Shown: positions 22,040 through 30,786, numbered from the stretch's first letter. The stretch is DNA of 64,000 bases from Vaginisenegalia massiliensis (GCF_900604935.1 NZ_UWPC01000006.1:79223-143222); one strand, 5' to 3'. The notes: a model not told the origin generated them from the letters alone. Made by a program: numbers and translations.

Positions 22040-23185
22040 ATGATGCGGATTGCAATTGCGACTGAAACCTTTTTGCCGGCAACGGATGGGATTTGTACTC
22101 GTTTTGCTAATATGGCTGTGGAAATGAAGCGTATGGGCCATGAAGTCATTATTATTTCGCCTGATTTGGGAATCACTGAATATCAAGGAATTCCCGTTTA
22201 TGGTATGGAGACCTTCAATTTTGCCTTGTATGGTTCGCGACCATGGGGCAAGCCAAATAAGGCCATCAAAAAGATTCTAAAAGAGTTCAAACCAGATGTG
22301 GTTCACGCTGTGAATCCATTTATTATGGTAACCTCGGCAGTTCATTATGCCAAAAAGCTCGACATTCCCTTGTTAACTTCCTATCATACCCATATTCCTA
22401 ATTATTTAGATCATTACCATCTACCTTTGTTGAAGCCTTTATTATGGGAATATTTGCGTTTTTGGCACCAAGGGTCTGATATTAATTTAACTGTTTCTGC
22501 TAGTTTAGCTCAAGAATTAGAAGAGCAAGCAATTGACGTGCATGGGGTTATGCCAAGAGGTATTGATTTAAGTCAACGCGACCCCGAATTCTTTGATCAA
22601 GACCTTTACCAAGAGCTAACCTTTGGTTTGCCTGATCAAAAATTATTGGTTTATGTAGGTCGATTAGCAGCTGAAAAAGATATTGACCAGTTGCGAGCTA
22701 TCTTCAATTATCGCCACGATATTTGCTTAGCAATTGTTGGTGATGGACCAGAAAAAGAAAATCTTGAACGCCTTTTTGCTGGGACTAAGACGACATTCGT
22801 AGGCTTTAAGTTTGGACAAGAATTAGCAAAAGCTTTTGCCACAGCGGATGCGTTTATTTTCCCATCAACTTCAGAAACGTTTGGCCTAGTTATTTCTGAA
22901 GCGATGGCATCTGGTTTACCGGTTATTGCTGCTGAAAGTGGTCCAACTTTAGAACAAATTCAGCCTTTGAAAACAGGTGTTTGCTTCGAAAGTCATAATG
23001 AAGCTAGCTTAATTGAAGCTTTGGATTGTTTAGATCAGCCATTATTGATGCAAGCAATGGGCTTGCAAGCACGAAGTGAGGCGCAAAAATATTCATGGCA
23101 AGCAGCAGCAAGCTGTCTCGTTGATTATTATGAGCAAGCCATCAATCATCATTTTGGTCAAGAAAATAACTGTAGCAACCTTTAA
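22040..23185 (+). CDS. GT4 glycosyltransferase (glycolipid/MgtA-like)
   Basis: A GT-B fold retaining glycosyltransferase. N-terminal acceptor half: MRIAIATETFLPATDGICTR and LLTSYHTHIPNYLDHY. C-terminal nucleotide-sugar half: YVGRLAAEKDIDQL, followed by the Glu-rich ADAFIFPSTSETFGLVISEA (EX7E-type motif). This pattern resembles diacylglycerol glucosyltransferases and SQD2/MgtA mannosyltransferases, suggesting glycolipid or lipoteichoic-acid anchor synthesis at the inner membrane face. It is monocistronic, with its own terminator overlapping the stop codon, and about 7 kb from the polysaccharide genes, so a housekeeping glycolipid role is likelier. Donor sugar not determinable. Confidence 0.85.
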   Translation: MMRIAIATETFLPATDGICTRFANMAVEMKRMGHEVIIISPDLGITEYQGIPVYGMETFNFALYGSRPWGKPNKAIKKILKEFKPDVVHAVNPFIMVTSAVHYAKKLDIPLLTSYHTHIPNYLDHYHLPLLKPLLWEYLRFWHQGSDINLTVSASLAQELEEQAIDVHGVMPRGIDLSQRDPEFFDQDLYQELTFGLPDQKLLVYVGRLAAEKDIDQLRAIFNYRHDICLAIVGDGPEKENLERLFAGTKTTFVGFKFGQELAKAFATADAFIFPSTSETFGLVISEAMASGLPVIAAESGPTLEQIQPLKTGVCFESHNEASLIEALDCLDQPLLMQAMGLQARSEAQKYSWQAAASCLVDYYEQAINHHFGQENNCSNL

Positions 23186-23201
23186 GAGGTTGCTTTTTTT
23201 A
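23174..23201 (+). terminator. Terminator of the GT4 gene
   Basis: AGCAACCT / AGGTTGCT stem, 5-base loop, then TTTTTT. The stop codon of the gene lies inside the hairpin. Confidence 0.9.
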
Positions 23202-23285
23202 TTCCCAATCCTCTAACTTTCGTAAAATGGGAGACTATAGTAGAATATATAAGCAAAATGATTGGGAAATTAGGGGAGGATAAAG

Positions 23286-24638
23286 ATGAAAGAATACGAT
23301 TTGATTACCATTGGAGGGGGTTCTGGTGGCATTGCGGCTGCCAACCGTGCTGCAGAATACGGAGCTAAAGTTGCTGTCATCGAAGCTAAGCAAATTGGTG
23401 GCACCTGTGTGAATCTAGGGTGTGTTCCGAAGAAGATTGGCTGGTATGCAGCTGGAATTAATCAAGCTATTGAGCATTATGGACCCGGATATGGTTTTGA
23501 AGTGCAAGATAAATCTTTTGATTATGGGCAATTTTTAAAAGCGCGGCAAGCTTATATTGAGCGATCGCGCCAAGCATACTTGCAACGCTTTAATAAAAAT
23601 GACATTGATTTAATTGAAGGTTTTGCCACATTTAAGTCAGATCATATCGTCCAAGTAAATGGAGAAGACCTTTATGGACGCCATATCATCATAGCGACAG
23701 GAGGTCGAGCGATTAAGCCAGATATCCCAGGTGCACAATGGTGCGAAACGTCAGATGACTTCTTTGCTTGGCAAAAACTCCCAAAATCCGTTGCCATTGT
23801 AGGGGCGGGTTATATTGCTTTAGAATTAGCTAATTTGCTTAACGATTTTGGAGTAGAGACGCATTTGCTGATTCGGCATGATCGCCCTTTGCGACAATTT
23901 GATGCTTTGTTGGGTCAAGAATGGATGCACGCGGCTAAAGCTTCAGGGATTCATCTTCACAGTCATGTAAGGATTGATGAAGTTAAACGCGATGAAGTCA
24001 GCCAACAATTAGTCTGTTATCAAGATAATCAAGCTATTGTTCAAGTAGAGCGCGTGATTATGGCGGTCGGCCGTCAGGCTAATACTCAGCAACTAAAACT
24101 TGAAACGACACAAATTAAAGTCAATAAGGAGGGCACCATTCAAGTAGATGAGGGGCACCAAACGCATGCAAATGGTGTTTATGCGATTGGAGATGTTATT
24201 GGGAAATTGGATTTAACGCCCGTGGCAATTCGAGCAGGGCGCCAATTGGCCGAATACTTGTTTAATCAAGCGCCAAGTTCTAAGATTGATTACGATAATG
24301 TTCCTACAGTAATTTTTTCTCATCCTCCTATGGGGAGTATCGGTTTAAGTCAGGAGCAAGCTGAAGAGCGATATGGTCAAGGGCAAATTAAGGTATATCA
24401 AGCCAAATTTTATTCAATGTATGCTTCTGCTGCTTTTCACCGCGAAGCTTGTGTCTTTAAATTAATTTGTCAAGGACCTAACGAACGTATTGTCGGACTC
24501 CATGCAATCGGTCACGGGGTTGATGAGATGATTCAAGGTTTTGCTGTAGCTATAAAAATGGGAGCAACCAAGCCAGATTTTGACGCAACGGTTGCTATTC
24601 ATCCAACAGGATCAGAGGAATTTGTGACTATGCGATAG
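23286..24638 (+). CDS. gor: Glutathione-disulfide reductase
   Basis: A FAD flavoenzyme reducing oxidised glutathione (or a related disulfide) with NADPH. FAD motif GGGSGGIAAANRAAEYGA; redox pair in GGTCVNLGCVPKK (about residues 39-51); NAD(P) motif VGAGYIALELANLL; C-terminal HPTGSEEFVTMR gives the catalytic His-Glu. Length 450 aa matches glutathione reductase rather than mercuric or lipoamide enzymes, and the Lys at CVPKK is typical of Gor. No glutathione synthesis gene is in the window, so glutathione may be imported or made elsewhere. ATG after GGGGAGG. Confidence 0.93.
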   Translation: MKEYDLITIGGGSGGIAAANRAAEYGAKVAVIEAKQIGGTCVNLGCVPKKIGWYAAGINQAIEHYGPGYGFEVQDKSFDYGQFLKARQAYIERSRQAYLQRFNKNDIDLIEGFATFKSDHIVQVNGEDLYGRHIIIATGGRAIKPDIPGAQWCETSDDFFAWQKLPKSVAIVGAGYIALELANLLNDFGVETHLLIRHDRPLRQFDALLGQEWMHAAKASGIHLHSHVRIDEVKRDEVSQQLVCYQDNQAIVQVERVIMAVGRQANTQQLKLETTQIKVNKEGTIQVDEGHQTHANGVYAIGDVIGKLDLTPVAIRAGRQLAEYLFNQAPSSKIDYDNVPTVIFSHPPMGSIGLSQEQAEERYGQGQIKVYQAKFYSMYASAAFHREACVFKLICQGPNERIVGLHAIGHGVDEMIQGFAVAIKMGATKPDFDATVAIHPTGSEEFVTMR

Positions 24639-24783
24639 CGACTAATGACAAATTGACTTGTTGTTTTTCATATAGTTTTACAAGTTTTGAGCATATTATT
24701 CGCATTTTCGAAGGGCATGCTTTATGATAATACTATCAAGAAGTTGATTCTTGGATAATATACTAATAGAAGAGGTGAACAAT

Positions 24784-25020
24784 ATGATTTGGTCATTAAT
24801 TGTCGGTGGTATCATTGGTTGGTTAGCTGGCCTAATTTTAGGGAAAGACATTCCTGGCGGCGTAATCGGAAACATTATCGCCGGATTTTTAGGATCATGG
24901 CTAGGGAACCAATTCTTCGATACGATGGGACCTGTTGTAGGTGGCTTTGCTGTAATTCCATCACTTTTGGGAGCGATTATTCTCATTTTAATTGTCTCAT
25001 TTATTTTGAAAAAAGTTTAA
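24784..25020 (+). CDS. GlsB/YeaQ/YmgE-family membrane protein
   Basis: A 78-aa protein of three hydrophobic helices with glycine-zipper spacing (GGIIGWLAGLILGKDIPGG, GNIIAGFLGSWLG), typical of the transglycosylase-associated/GlsB family. In Enterococcus, GlsB partners Gls24-type stress proteins at the membrane; no Gls24/Asp23 gene is adjacent here. I chose ATG 24784 after AGAGGTG instead of ATG 24751, which lacks a ribosome site. Confidence 0.88.
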   Translation: MIWSLIVGGIIGWLAGLILGKDIPGGVIGNIIAGFLGSWLGNQFFDTMGPVVGGFAVIPSLLGAIILILIVSFILKKV

Positions 25021-25037
25021 TTGAAAAATATAAGACT

Positions 25038-25071
25038 AAGCTAGGTTGTCTGTTGACACCTAGCTTTTTTT
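25038..25071 (+). terminator. Terminator of the GlsB-like gene
   Basis: AAGCTAGGT / ACCTAGCTT stem followed by TTTTT. Confidence 0.9.
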
Positions 25072-25116
25072 ACTTGTCGATTACTAAAATCGAGGGTCTC
25101 ATTACTGACAATATTG

Positions 25117-25131
25117 AAAGCTAATCGAACC
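25117..25131 (+). repeat. 15-base repeat shared with the pre-glmS element
   Basis: AAAGCTAATCGAACC is identical to 52285-52299. It sits just upstream of the TATAAT sequences that probably drive fetAB. Confidence 0.55.
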
Positions 25132-25180
25132 ATCTTATGTTATAATTATTTATAATTATTCTAAACAAAGGTGGGTCGAA

Positions 25181-25900
25181 ATGATTGAGGTAGATAATAT
25201 ATCCATTGCGAGTGAACAAAAGACGATTTTAGGCCCGGTCAGCTTTAAGCTTGAATCAGGTGACTTCGTAGCCATTACAGGACCATCGGGTAGTGGTAAA
25301 TCGACGTTATTAAGATATTTGGCTCAGTTACATGATCCAAATTTAAAGGTTCAGGGAACTTATCGATATCAAGATAAAGCAGTAGAAGAATATTCTACTA
25401 TTGAATTACGTAAAGAAATCTCCTACTGTTTTCAAACTGCCTCTTTATTTGGGCAAACAGTTAGTGATAATCTTCGTTTTCCTTTTGAGATTAGGCGGCA
25501 AAACTTTGACCAAGCTAAAGCTTTGAAATTATTAGAACGCGTTCAACTGTCGGCTGATTTTTTGGAAAAGGAAATTAACACCTTATCTGGTGGTGAAAAA
25601 CAACGAGTTGCTTTAGTACGAAATGTTTTGTTCGAACCAAAAGTATTATTACTAGATGAAGTGACGAGTGCTTTGGATACGAAGACGCGACATCTTGTTT
25701 GGGAGTGGTTGGACGAGTTTCGTCGTGAATCTGGGATTTCAGTTGTAATGGTAAGTCATCACGAAGAAGAACAAAACAAAGCTGATCGACGAATTGAACT
25801 TAAAGGTCAACATGATGAAGTGGATGAACAATTATCAAATGATGAGGAATCCTTAGAATCAAAATCAGGATCAGCAGAAAATGAAGAGGAAGGTGCATAA
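25181..25900 (+). CDS. fetA: ABC exporter ATP-binding subunit (FetA-like)
   Basis: The ATPase of a FetAB-type ABC exporter, linked in E. coli to iron efflux and oxidative-stress resistance. Walker A GPSGSGKST (about residues 33-41), signature LSGGEKQR, Walker B VLLLDEVTSALD and H-loop MVSHHEEE are all present. The C-terminal ~35 residues are an acidic Glu/Ser-rich tail (DEVDEQLSNDEESLESKSG), longer than usual for this family and of unknown use. The permease gene follows after three bases, so the pair is an operon. Substrate (iron or other metal) is inferred from the permease partner. Confidence 0.88.
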   Translation: MIEVDNISIASEQKTILGPVSFKLESGDFVAITGPSGSGKSTLLRYLAQLHDPNLKVQGTYRYQDKAVEEYSTIELRKEISYCFQTASLFGQTVSDNLRFPFEIRRQNFDQAKALKLLERVQLSADFLEKEINTLSGGEKQRVALVRNVLFEPKVLLLDEVTSALDTKTRHLVWEWLDEFRRESGISVVMVSHHEEEQNKADRRIELKGQHDEVDEQLSNDEESLESKSGSAENEEEGA

Positions 25901-25903
25901 AAT

Positions 25904-26683
25904 ATGGATAATAACTTACAAGTTACCCCTATCTCTTTAACTTTAACTTTTTCCTTGGTTTTGATTGCCTTTGTTATCTCCTATAAAGAGCAACTTAAGC
26001 TTGAAAAAGATCTCATAATTGCTATGGCACGGATGGTCATTCAGCTATTGATCGTGGGTTATCTACTTGCTGGTATTTTTCGAATGAATCAGGCTTGGGT
26101 AACCCTCGCAATGGTAGCTGTGATTGTCTTTAATGCAGCTTGGAATGCGGCTCAACGGGGAAGAGGAATGGATCATGTATTTAAAAATTCAGTGATTGCC
26201 TTAACGGTGACTTCTGCTATTACCATTATGATTTTAATCTTTTCAGGGTCGTTAAAGTTCATTCCAGCACAGATAATTCCGATTACTGGGATGATTGCCG
26301 GCAATACTATGAAAGCCATTGGCATTTGTTATCAAAATTTGAAACAGTTATTTCATGATCGACAACAGGGCGTTTTGGAGATGTTGGCGTTAGGGGCCAC
26401 TCCTAAACAAGCTGCCAGTGATATCTTTCGCTTAACTATCCGGAGTGGTATGCAGCCAACCATTGATTCTGCCAAGACGACTGGCTTGGTCTCCTTACCG
26501 GGGATGATGTCTGGATTGATGTTTGCTGGGATAGATCCTACAAAAGCTATCTTGTATCAAATTATGGTGATGTTTATGCTTGTGGGGGCTACAGCAATAG
26601 GGTCTTTTATTGCGACCTATTTATCATACAAGACATTCTTTAATCAGCGCGCTCAGTTAATGACCCATCGTCCTAAAGATTAG
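25904..26683 (+). CDS. fetB: ABC exporter permease (FetB/UPF0014)
   Basis: An integral membrane partner of the preceding ATPase, with seven or so helices. The UPF0014 hallmarks are SYKEQLKLEKDLIIAMARM near the N-terminus, IIPITGMIAGNTMKAIG in the middle, and TTGLVSLPGMMSGLMFAG, a charged-to-hydrophobic coupling segment. EMLALGATPKQAA is the cytoplasmic loop expected to contact the ATPase. Length 259 aa is normal. Function by homology: metal, probably iron, export. Confidence 0.9.
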   Translation: MDNNLQVTPISLTLTFSLVLIAFVISYKEQLKLEKDLIIAMARMVIQLLIVGYLLAGIFRMNQAWVTLAMVAVIVFNAAWNAAQRGRGMDHVFKNSVIALTVTSAITIMILIFSGSLKFIPAQIIPITGMIAGNTMKAIGICYQNLKQLFHDRQQGVLEMLALGATPKQAASDIFRLTIRSGMQPTIDSAKTTGLVSLPGMMSGLMFAGIDPTKAILYQIMVMFMLVGATAIGSFIATYLSYKTFFNQRAQLMTHRPKD

Positions 26684-26697
26684 GACGATCTTTTTTT
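26667..26697 (+). terminator. Terminator of fetAB
   Basis: Perfect 10-bp stem ATCGTCCTAA / TTAGGACGAT with a three-base loop and a T7 run. The stem overlaps the end of fetB. Confidence 0.9.
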
Positions 26698-26748
26698 GCA
26701 AAGAAGCCATGAAAAGTCTATAATATAGGAATTGAAAGAGGTGATTAG

Positions 26749-27510
26749 GTGGATTTGAAAAATTTTAGGCAAAGGATTAACTTGTCCGAAGAGACTTCGT
26801 TGGTAAGAAACCCATTGAAGGACTTGACTGACATCATAGAGCAAGCCTTAAATATAGCCAATCAACATGATCGATTAATTCAAGAAAGTTTAGGACTTAA
26901 TTTGTTAGCCACAGGTCAGTCTTGGGTAATTACTCAATATCAAATCCGCTTAAACCATGACCTTGTTTTACCACGAGATCTATGGATCGATACGGCAATC
27001 ATTGAATTGAATCGCTTTTTTATTGTTCGACGCTTTACGGTGAGACAAGGGTCAATTGCTTATATTGAAATTGACACCCAATTTGCTCTTTTTGACCTGA
27101 ATCAGCGAAAAATGGGTCGAATTAATGTTGACGATTCTCGACTGGAATACATTCTCAATCCTGCAAAGAGTCCGAGTATCCGTGGCCTTAGGAGGCAGCT
27201 AGCTGAAACATATCAATCTGTAGCTCATGTGATTCAAGCAGAGGATATCGATGCGAATCATCATGTTAACAATTTAGTTTATTTACGGTGGGCTTTTGCC
27301 CAGTTACCGAGTTCGCGGTGGCAACAGGCTCAACTAAAGCAAGTTCAAGTCAAGTATCTGAACGAACTATTACCGTCTGACCAAGTTCAGATTGATACTC
27401 TTTTGAGGGCTGACACGTCATCAATCATAGAGGATCAAGTGGTGATTCGAAACGTTACCCAAGCTAAAGATGCTTGCATTATTGGCTTGGAATGGCAAGA
27501 AACAAAATAG
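26749..27510 (+). CDS. Acyl-ACP thioesterase
   Basis: A double hot-dog enzyme of the FAT/acyl-ACP thioesterase group, releasing fatty acids from acyl carrier protein. The first half carries GQSWVITQYQIRLNHDLVLP and the second has the family catalytic pattern DIDANHHVNNLVYLRW (Asp/Asn/His). Length 253 aa is typical for Lactobacillales. The start is GTG at 26749 after GAAAGAGGTG. The map gene begins 13 bases after its stop, so the two are probably co-transcribed, without an obvious functional link. Confidence 0.88.
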   Translation: MDLKNFRQRINLSEETSLVRNPLKDLTDIIEQALNIANQHDRLIQESLGLNLLATGQSWVITQYQIRLNHDLVLPRDLWIDTAIIELNRFFIVRRFTVRQGSIAYIEIDTQFALFDLNQRKMGRINVDDSRLEYILNPAKSPSIRGLRRQLAETYQSVAHVIQAEDIDANHHVNNLVYLRWAFAQLPSSRWQQAQLKQVQVKYLNELLPSDQVQIDTLLRADTSSIIEDQVVIRNVTQAKDACIIGLEWQETK

Positions 27511-27523
27511 TAAGGAGAAAATA

Positions 27524-28279
27524 ATGATTAGTTTAAAATCACAAAGAGAAATACAACAAATGACAGAATCAGGAGCTATCTTAGCGGGCATTCACCAAGA
27601 GCTTAGAGACTTTATCAAACCAGGGGTGACAACTAAAGCTATCGATCAGTTTGTACAAACACGGATTGAAGGAGCTGGAGCAGTGGCTGCTCAAATTGGT
27701 TTTGAAGGGTATGAATATGCGACCTGTACATCGGTCAATGATGAAATTTGTCATGGTTTTCCTTCTGAGCGAGTGCTTAAGGAAGGCGATCTTGTTAAAG
27801 TGGATTTCTGTGTTGACTTGAATGGCGCTATCTCTGATTCTTGTTGGACATATGCTGTCGGTCAAGTGGACGACCGGATTGCAGAATTGATGGAAGTGAC
27901 TCGCCAAGCGATGTACGAAGGTATCAAACAGGCCGTTATTGGTAATCGGATTGGTGATATCGGGGCGGCTATTCAAGAATATGCTGAAGCTCGTGGTTTT
28001 GGGGTAGTGCGTGATTTTATTGGTCATGGTATCGGCCCAACCATCCATGAAGAGCCGGCTGTGCCCCATTATGGGACAAAAGGGCGGGGATTGCGCTTGA
28101 AGGAAGGCATGACCATCACTATTGAACCAATGATTACGACGGGGACTTGGAAAATGTCCATGGATGATAACGGTTGGACGGCTCGAACCCAAGATGGGGG
28201 TTATTGTGCTCAGTATGAACATTCTCTTGCGATTACCAAAGATGGTCCCGTTATTATGACTAAACAAAATGACCAATAA
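27524..28279 (+). CDS. map: Methionine aminopeptidase, type I
   Basis: Removes the initiator methionine from nascent proteins, using two divalent metals. Metal ligands can be seen in VKVDFCVDLNGAISDS (two Asp), HGIGPTIHEEPAV (His), TIEPMI (Glu) and YEHSLAI (Glu). ATG 27524 follows TAAGGAG. Upstream in-frame codons to 27470 overlap the thioesterase and have no ribosome site. Length 251 aa. No N-terminal zinc-finger or linker extension. The stop lies next to a perfect palindromic terminator. Confidence 0.97.
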   Translation: MISLKSQREIQQMTESGAILAGIHQELRDFIKPGVTTKAIDQFVQTRIEGAGAVAAQIGFEGYEYATCTSVNDEICHGFPSERVLKEGDLVKVDFCVDLNGAISDSCWTYAVGQVDDRIAELMEVTRQAMYEGIKQAVIGNRIGDIGAAIQEYAEARGFGVVRDFIGHGIGPTIHEEPAVPHYGTKGRGLRLKEGMTITIEPMITTGTWKMSMDDNGWTARTQDGGYCAQYEHSLAITKDGPVIMTKQNDQ

Positions 28280-28315
28280 AAATAAGGGTTGTCACAATTG
28301 TGACAACCCTTATTT
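28280..28315. terminator. Bidirectional terminator, perfect 36-bp palindrome
   Basis: The sequence is fully self-complementary about 28297/28298, with ATAAGGGTTGTCACAATT as the left arm. A-rich on the left and T-rich on the right, it ends both map (+) and the RidA gene (-). Confidence 0.85.
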
Positions 28316-28332
28316 GATTAGTTAAAAATGAA

Positions 28333-29601
28333 TTATTTAACGACTGGAGGAGTTCCTTCAGCGTTACCAACTGTTGCGTCGATTTGAACTGAAGCACCTT
28401 TAGGTAATTCAGAAACACCAACGAAACGTAAAGCTGGTTTAGTTTCAGCAAATACAGCTGAGAATACATCTTCTACGTCAGCCATTTGACCTAAGTCAGT
28501 CATGTAAACATTGATTTTAACAACGTCAGCCATAACGTGATCAACGCTTTCGATGATAGCTTGGATGTAGTCGAAGCATTGTTGAGCTTGTGCTTTAACA
28601 TCACTTGCAACTAATTCACCCGTTGAAGCATTGATTGGTAGTTGACCAGAGATATGATTGTAGTGAGAGAAAGCAACCGTTTGGCTTGAGTAACCACATT
28701 TTGGTGCTTTATCTGTGTTGCTGTGTTCGACGATTAAACCATGACGATCTTCGATTGCTTGTGGAGGAGTTCCGTCACCATGAGAAACAGTTGCTTCCAT
28801 TTGAACAAGAGCACCCATTTCAAGAGCTGCAACAGGAACGACTGTGCGAGCTGGTAAGTAGTTAACGGCACGAGCAATACCAGAATCTGGTAAGAAAGTT
28901 TTGTAAACTTCGTTAACCACATCTAAGTGAGCTAAGTCAGTTAAGTAAACATTCATTTTTACAACATCGTCAAGTGGAACATCGATGCTTTCAAGAACAG
29001 CTTTGATGTTTTTCAAACATTGGATAGCTTGTTCTTTAACATCGCCAACAACTAAGCGACCTGTTTTAGGATCGATTGGTAATTGAGCTGTTACGTTATT
29101 GTAGTGAGAGAAAGCCACTGTTTGAGTTGATAAAGCTGATACAGGAGCATTATATGTATTATTCGTTAATTTGATTAAATCGCCTGCTTGTGGAGCGTTA
29201 GGAATAGTACCTTCACCATTAGAGATGATAACATCCATTTGCACTTTAGCGTCCATTGGTAAAGCATCAACTGCAACAACAGTACGAGCAGGAACATATG
29301 TAGGGAAGAAGCTTGTTTGAACCATGTTAATGGTGTCAACGTCTTGGATGTCAGTGACAAAAATAGTTAAACGAACAACATCAGTTAAGACATGATCAAT
29401 GCTTTCGATAACCGCTTTTAAGTTTTCAAAACATTGAGTGGCTTGTTCTTTAATTCCTCCCTCAACTAATTGACCAGATTTTGGATCAACTGGTAATTGA
29501 GCTGAAAAGTTATTGTAGTGTGAAAAGGCTACAGTATGAGATCCTAAAGTTTTAGGAGCAAGTTCTGTACTTCTTGCTAAGACTTCGTTATTAACGCTCA
29601 T
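28333..29601 (-). CDS. Three-domain RidA (YjgF/YER057c) fusion protein
   Basis: RidA proteins hydrolyse reactive enamine/imine intermediates released by PLP enzymes such as serine/threonine dehydratases. They are normally ~125-aa homotrimers with active sites between subunits. This 422-aa chain holds three RidA domains at about 8-128, 152-272 and 298-411, each marked by TVAFSHYN (23, 161, 308), an AQLP/GQLP turn and a VYMTDL/VFVTDI-type strand. The substrate-binding arginine is present in domains 1 (PARTVV, R106) and 2 (PARTVV, R252). In domain 3 the motif is PALRFV, so Leu occupies that column. The conserved late acidic residue is Asp, Glu, Asp. ATG after AAGGAGAA. The repeats are also similar as DNA. 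A serine dehydratase operon lies ~18 kb away. Confidence 0.9.
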   Translation of the reverse strand: MSVNNEVLARSTELAPKTLGSHTVAFSHYNNFSAQLPVDPKSGQLVEGGIKEQATQCFENLKAVIESIDHVLTDVVRLTIFVTDIQDVDTINMVQTSFFPTYVPARTVVAVDALPMDAKVQMDVIISNGEGTIPNAPQAGDLIKLTNNTYNAPVSALSTQTVAFSHYNNVTAQLPIDPKTGRLVVGDVKEQAIQCLKNIKAVLESIDVPLDDVVKMNVYLTDLAHLDVVNEVYKTFLPDSGIARAVNYLPARTVVPVAALEMGALVQMEATVSHGDGTPPQAIEDRHGLIVEHSNTDKAPKCGYSSQTVAFSHYNHISGQLPINASTGELVASDVKAQAQQCFDYIQAIIESVDHVMADVVKINVYMTDLGQMADVEDVFSAVFAETKPALRFVGVSELPKGASVQIDATVGNAEGTPPVVK

Positions 29602-29661
29602 GCATAAATTCTCCTTTAAATGTTAATTGAATTGAATCCTTTTAGTTTAAAGTAAGCGCAA

Positions 29662-29715
29662 TTTAACCGTTAAACAAAAGTATCCTGTAACCAAGACGGT
29701 TACAAACCGAGTATA
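29662..29715 (-). promoter_or_regulatory. RidA gene promoter with two inverted repeats
   Basis: On the minus strand, an extended -10 TGTTATACT (TATACT at 29710-29715). Just downstream is GTAACC-N5-GGTTAC (29687-29703), then TTTAAC-N-GTTAAA (29662-29674). Both inverted repeats fall at or after the expected start site, a typical place for a repressor operator. Which regulator binds is unknown. Confidence 0.5.
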
Positions 29716-29844
29716 ACAAAATTCCGACGTTAAGAATGGGAGGGATTTCTCATCCAATCTTTTTCTAGAGTTCTTTATTTGAATCTGGAGAACTTTATCT
29801 TAGAAAATATTTGGCTAGTCAAAATAACAAGAAAATAATATAAA

Positions 29845-29888
29845 AAAAGCGACATTAAAGACGGATAATTGTCAGTAAAGTCGCTTTT
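29845..29888 (-). terminator. Terminator of the galU operon
   Basis: AAAAGCGAC pairs with GTCGCTTTT. On the minus strand the hairpin is followed by a T7 run. Confidence 0.8.
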
Positions 29889-29901
29889 ATATTTATTCTA
29901 A

Positions 29902-30786
29902 TTATTCTTCATTTTCTAAACGGTGGCCTAAATCTTTAATAAGCTCTTTGAGGTCTTGACTAATTTGAGGGTGTTTAAGTCCGTATTCAATACTCATTTC
30001 CATAAAGCCGATTTTAGAACCCACGTCATAACGTTTGCCATCAAAGCGTTTAGCAAAGACACGTTGCGTTTTGTTAAGGGTATCAATAGCATCCGTTAAT
30101 TGGATTTCGTTACCAGCTCCAGGTTGTTGGTTTTCTAAAATAGTGAAGATTTCTGGTGTAAGAAGATAACGACCAATAATAGCTAAATTACTTGGTGCTT
30201 CTTCGGGTTTTGGTTTTTCCACAAATCGTTCTACATTATATACGCCGTCATCCAATTGGCGTTCAGGAGCGATAATCCCATATTTAGAAGTTTCTTCATG
30301 GGGTACTTCCATGACAGCGATATTTGAAGCATGAGTTTGATCGTAGACATCAATGAGTTGTTTGGTTAGTGGAACCTCATCTTCCATGATGTCATCGCCT
30401 AACATGACAACGAATGGTTCATTTCCTACAAAAGCTTTGGCTTGTAAGACAGCATGACCCAATCCTTTAGGATAAGGTTGGCGTACAAAGTAAAGATTAA
30501 GGTTGGCAGTTTGTTTGATTAGATCAAGCAAATCATTTTTTCCTTGTTGGCGTAAATGTTCCTCTAATTCGATGTTAGAGTCAAAGTGGTCTTCAATTGA
30601 CCGTTTGCTCTTGCCCGTAACAATCAGAATATCTTCAATTCCTGAAGCAATAGCTTCTTCTACGATAAACTGAATGGTCGGTTTATCAACAATTGGTAAC
30701 ATTTCTTTGGCCATTGCCTTAGTAGCAGGCAAGAAACGAGTTCCTAATCCTGCAGCAGGAATGACAGCTTTTCTAACTTTAACCAT
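29902..30786 (-). CDS. galU: UTP-glucose-1-phosphate uridylyltransferase
   Basis: Makes UDP-glucose from UTP and glucose-1-phosphate, the precursor for glycolipid, teichoic acid and capsule sugars. The nucleotidyltransferase signature [20 protein letters not shown] is at the N-terminus; ADP/UDP-sugar pyrophosphorylase motifs [26 protein letters not shown] and [13 protein letters not shown] follow. Length 294 aa is normal. It is the last gene of a close-packed minus-strand set. Its product would feed GalE and UGD in the divergent polysaccharide locus. Confidence 0.97.
   Translation of the reverse strand: MVKVRKAVIPAAGLGTRFLPATKAMAKEMLPIVDKPTIQFIVEEAIASGIEDILIVTGKSKRSIEDHFDSNIELEEHLRQQGKNDLLDLIKQTANLNLYFVRQPYPKGLGHAVLQAKAFVGNEPFVVMLGDDIMEDEVPLTKQLIDVYDQTHASNIAVMEVPHEETSKYGIIAPERQLDDGVYNVERFVEKPKPEEAPSNLAIIGRYLLTPEIFTILENQQPGAGNEIQLTDAIDTLNKTQRVFAKRFDGKRYDVGSKIGFMEMSIEYGLKHPQISQDLKELIKDLGHRLENEE

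Larger units (their letters stand above)
29602..29901. other. Intergenic region between RidA and galU genes
   Basis: Holds the RidA promoter/operator at its left end and the galU-operon terminator at its right end. I see no open reading frame or further conserved structure between about 29740 and 29840, which is A/T-rich. Confidence 0.6.

Noticed and set aside
24789..25124. 111-codon frame overlapping the GlsB-like gene
   Set aside because: Out-of-frame shadow; its Arg/Trp/Cys-rich translation is atypical, while the other frame is a clear membrane protein.
27581..28276. 231-codon open frame antisense to map
   Set aside because: It is the reverse complement of a well-conserved gene, has no ribosome site, and its translation shows no family features.
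29740..29840. Small RNA or ORF between RidA and galU genes
   Set aside because: A/T-rich sequence with no start codon plus ribosome site and no stable stem apart from the terminator.
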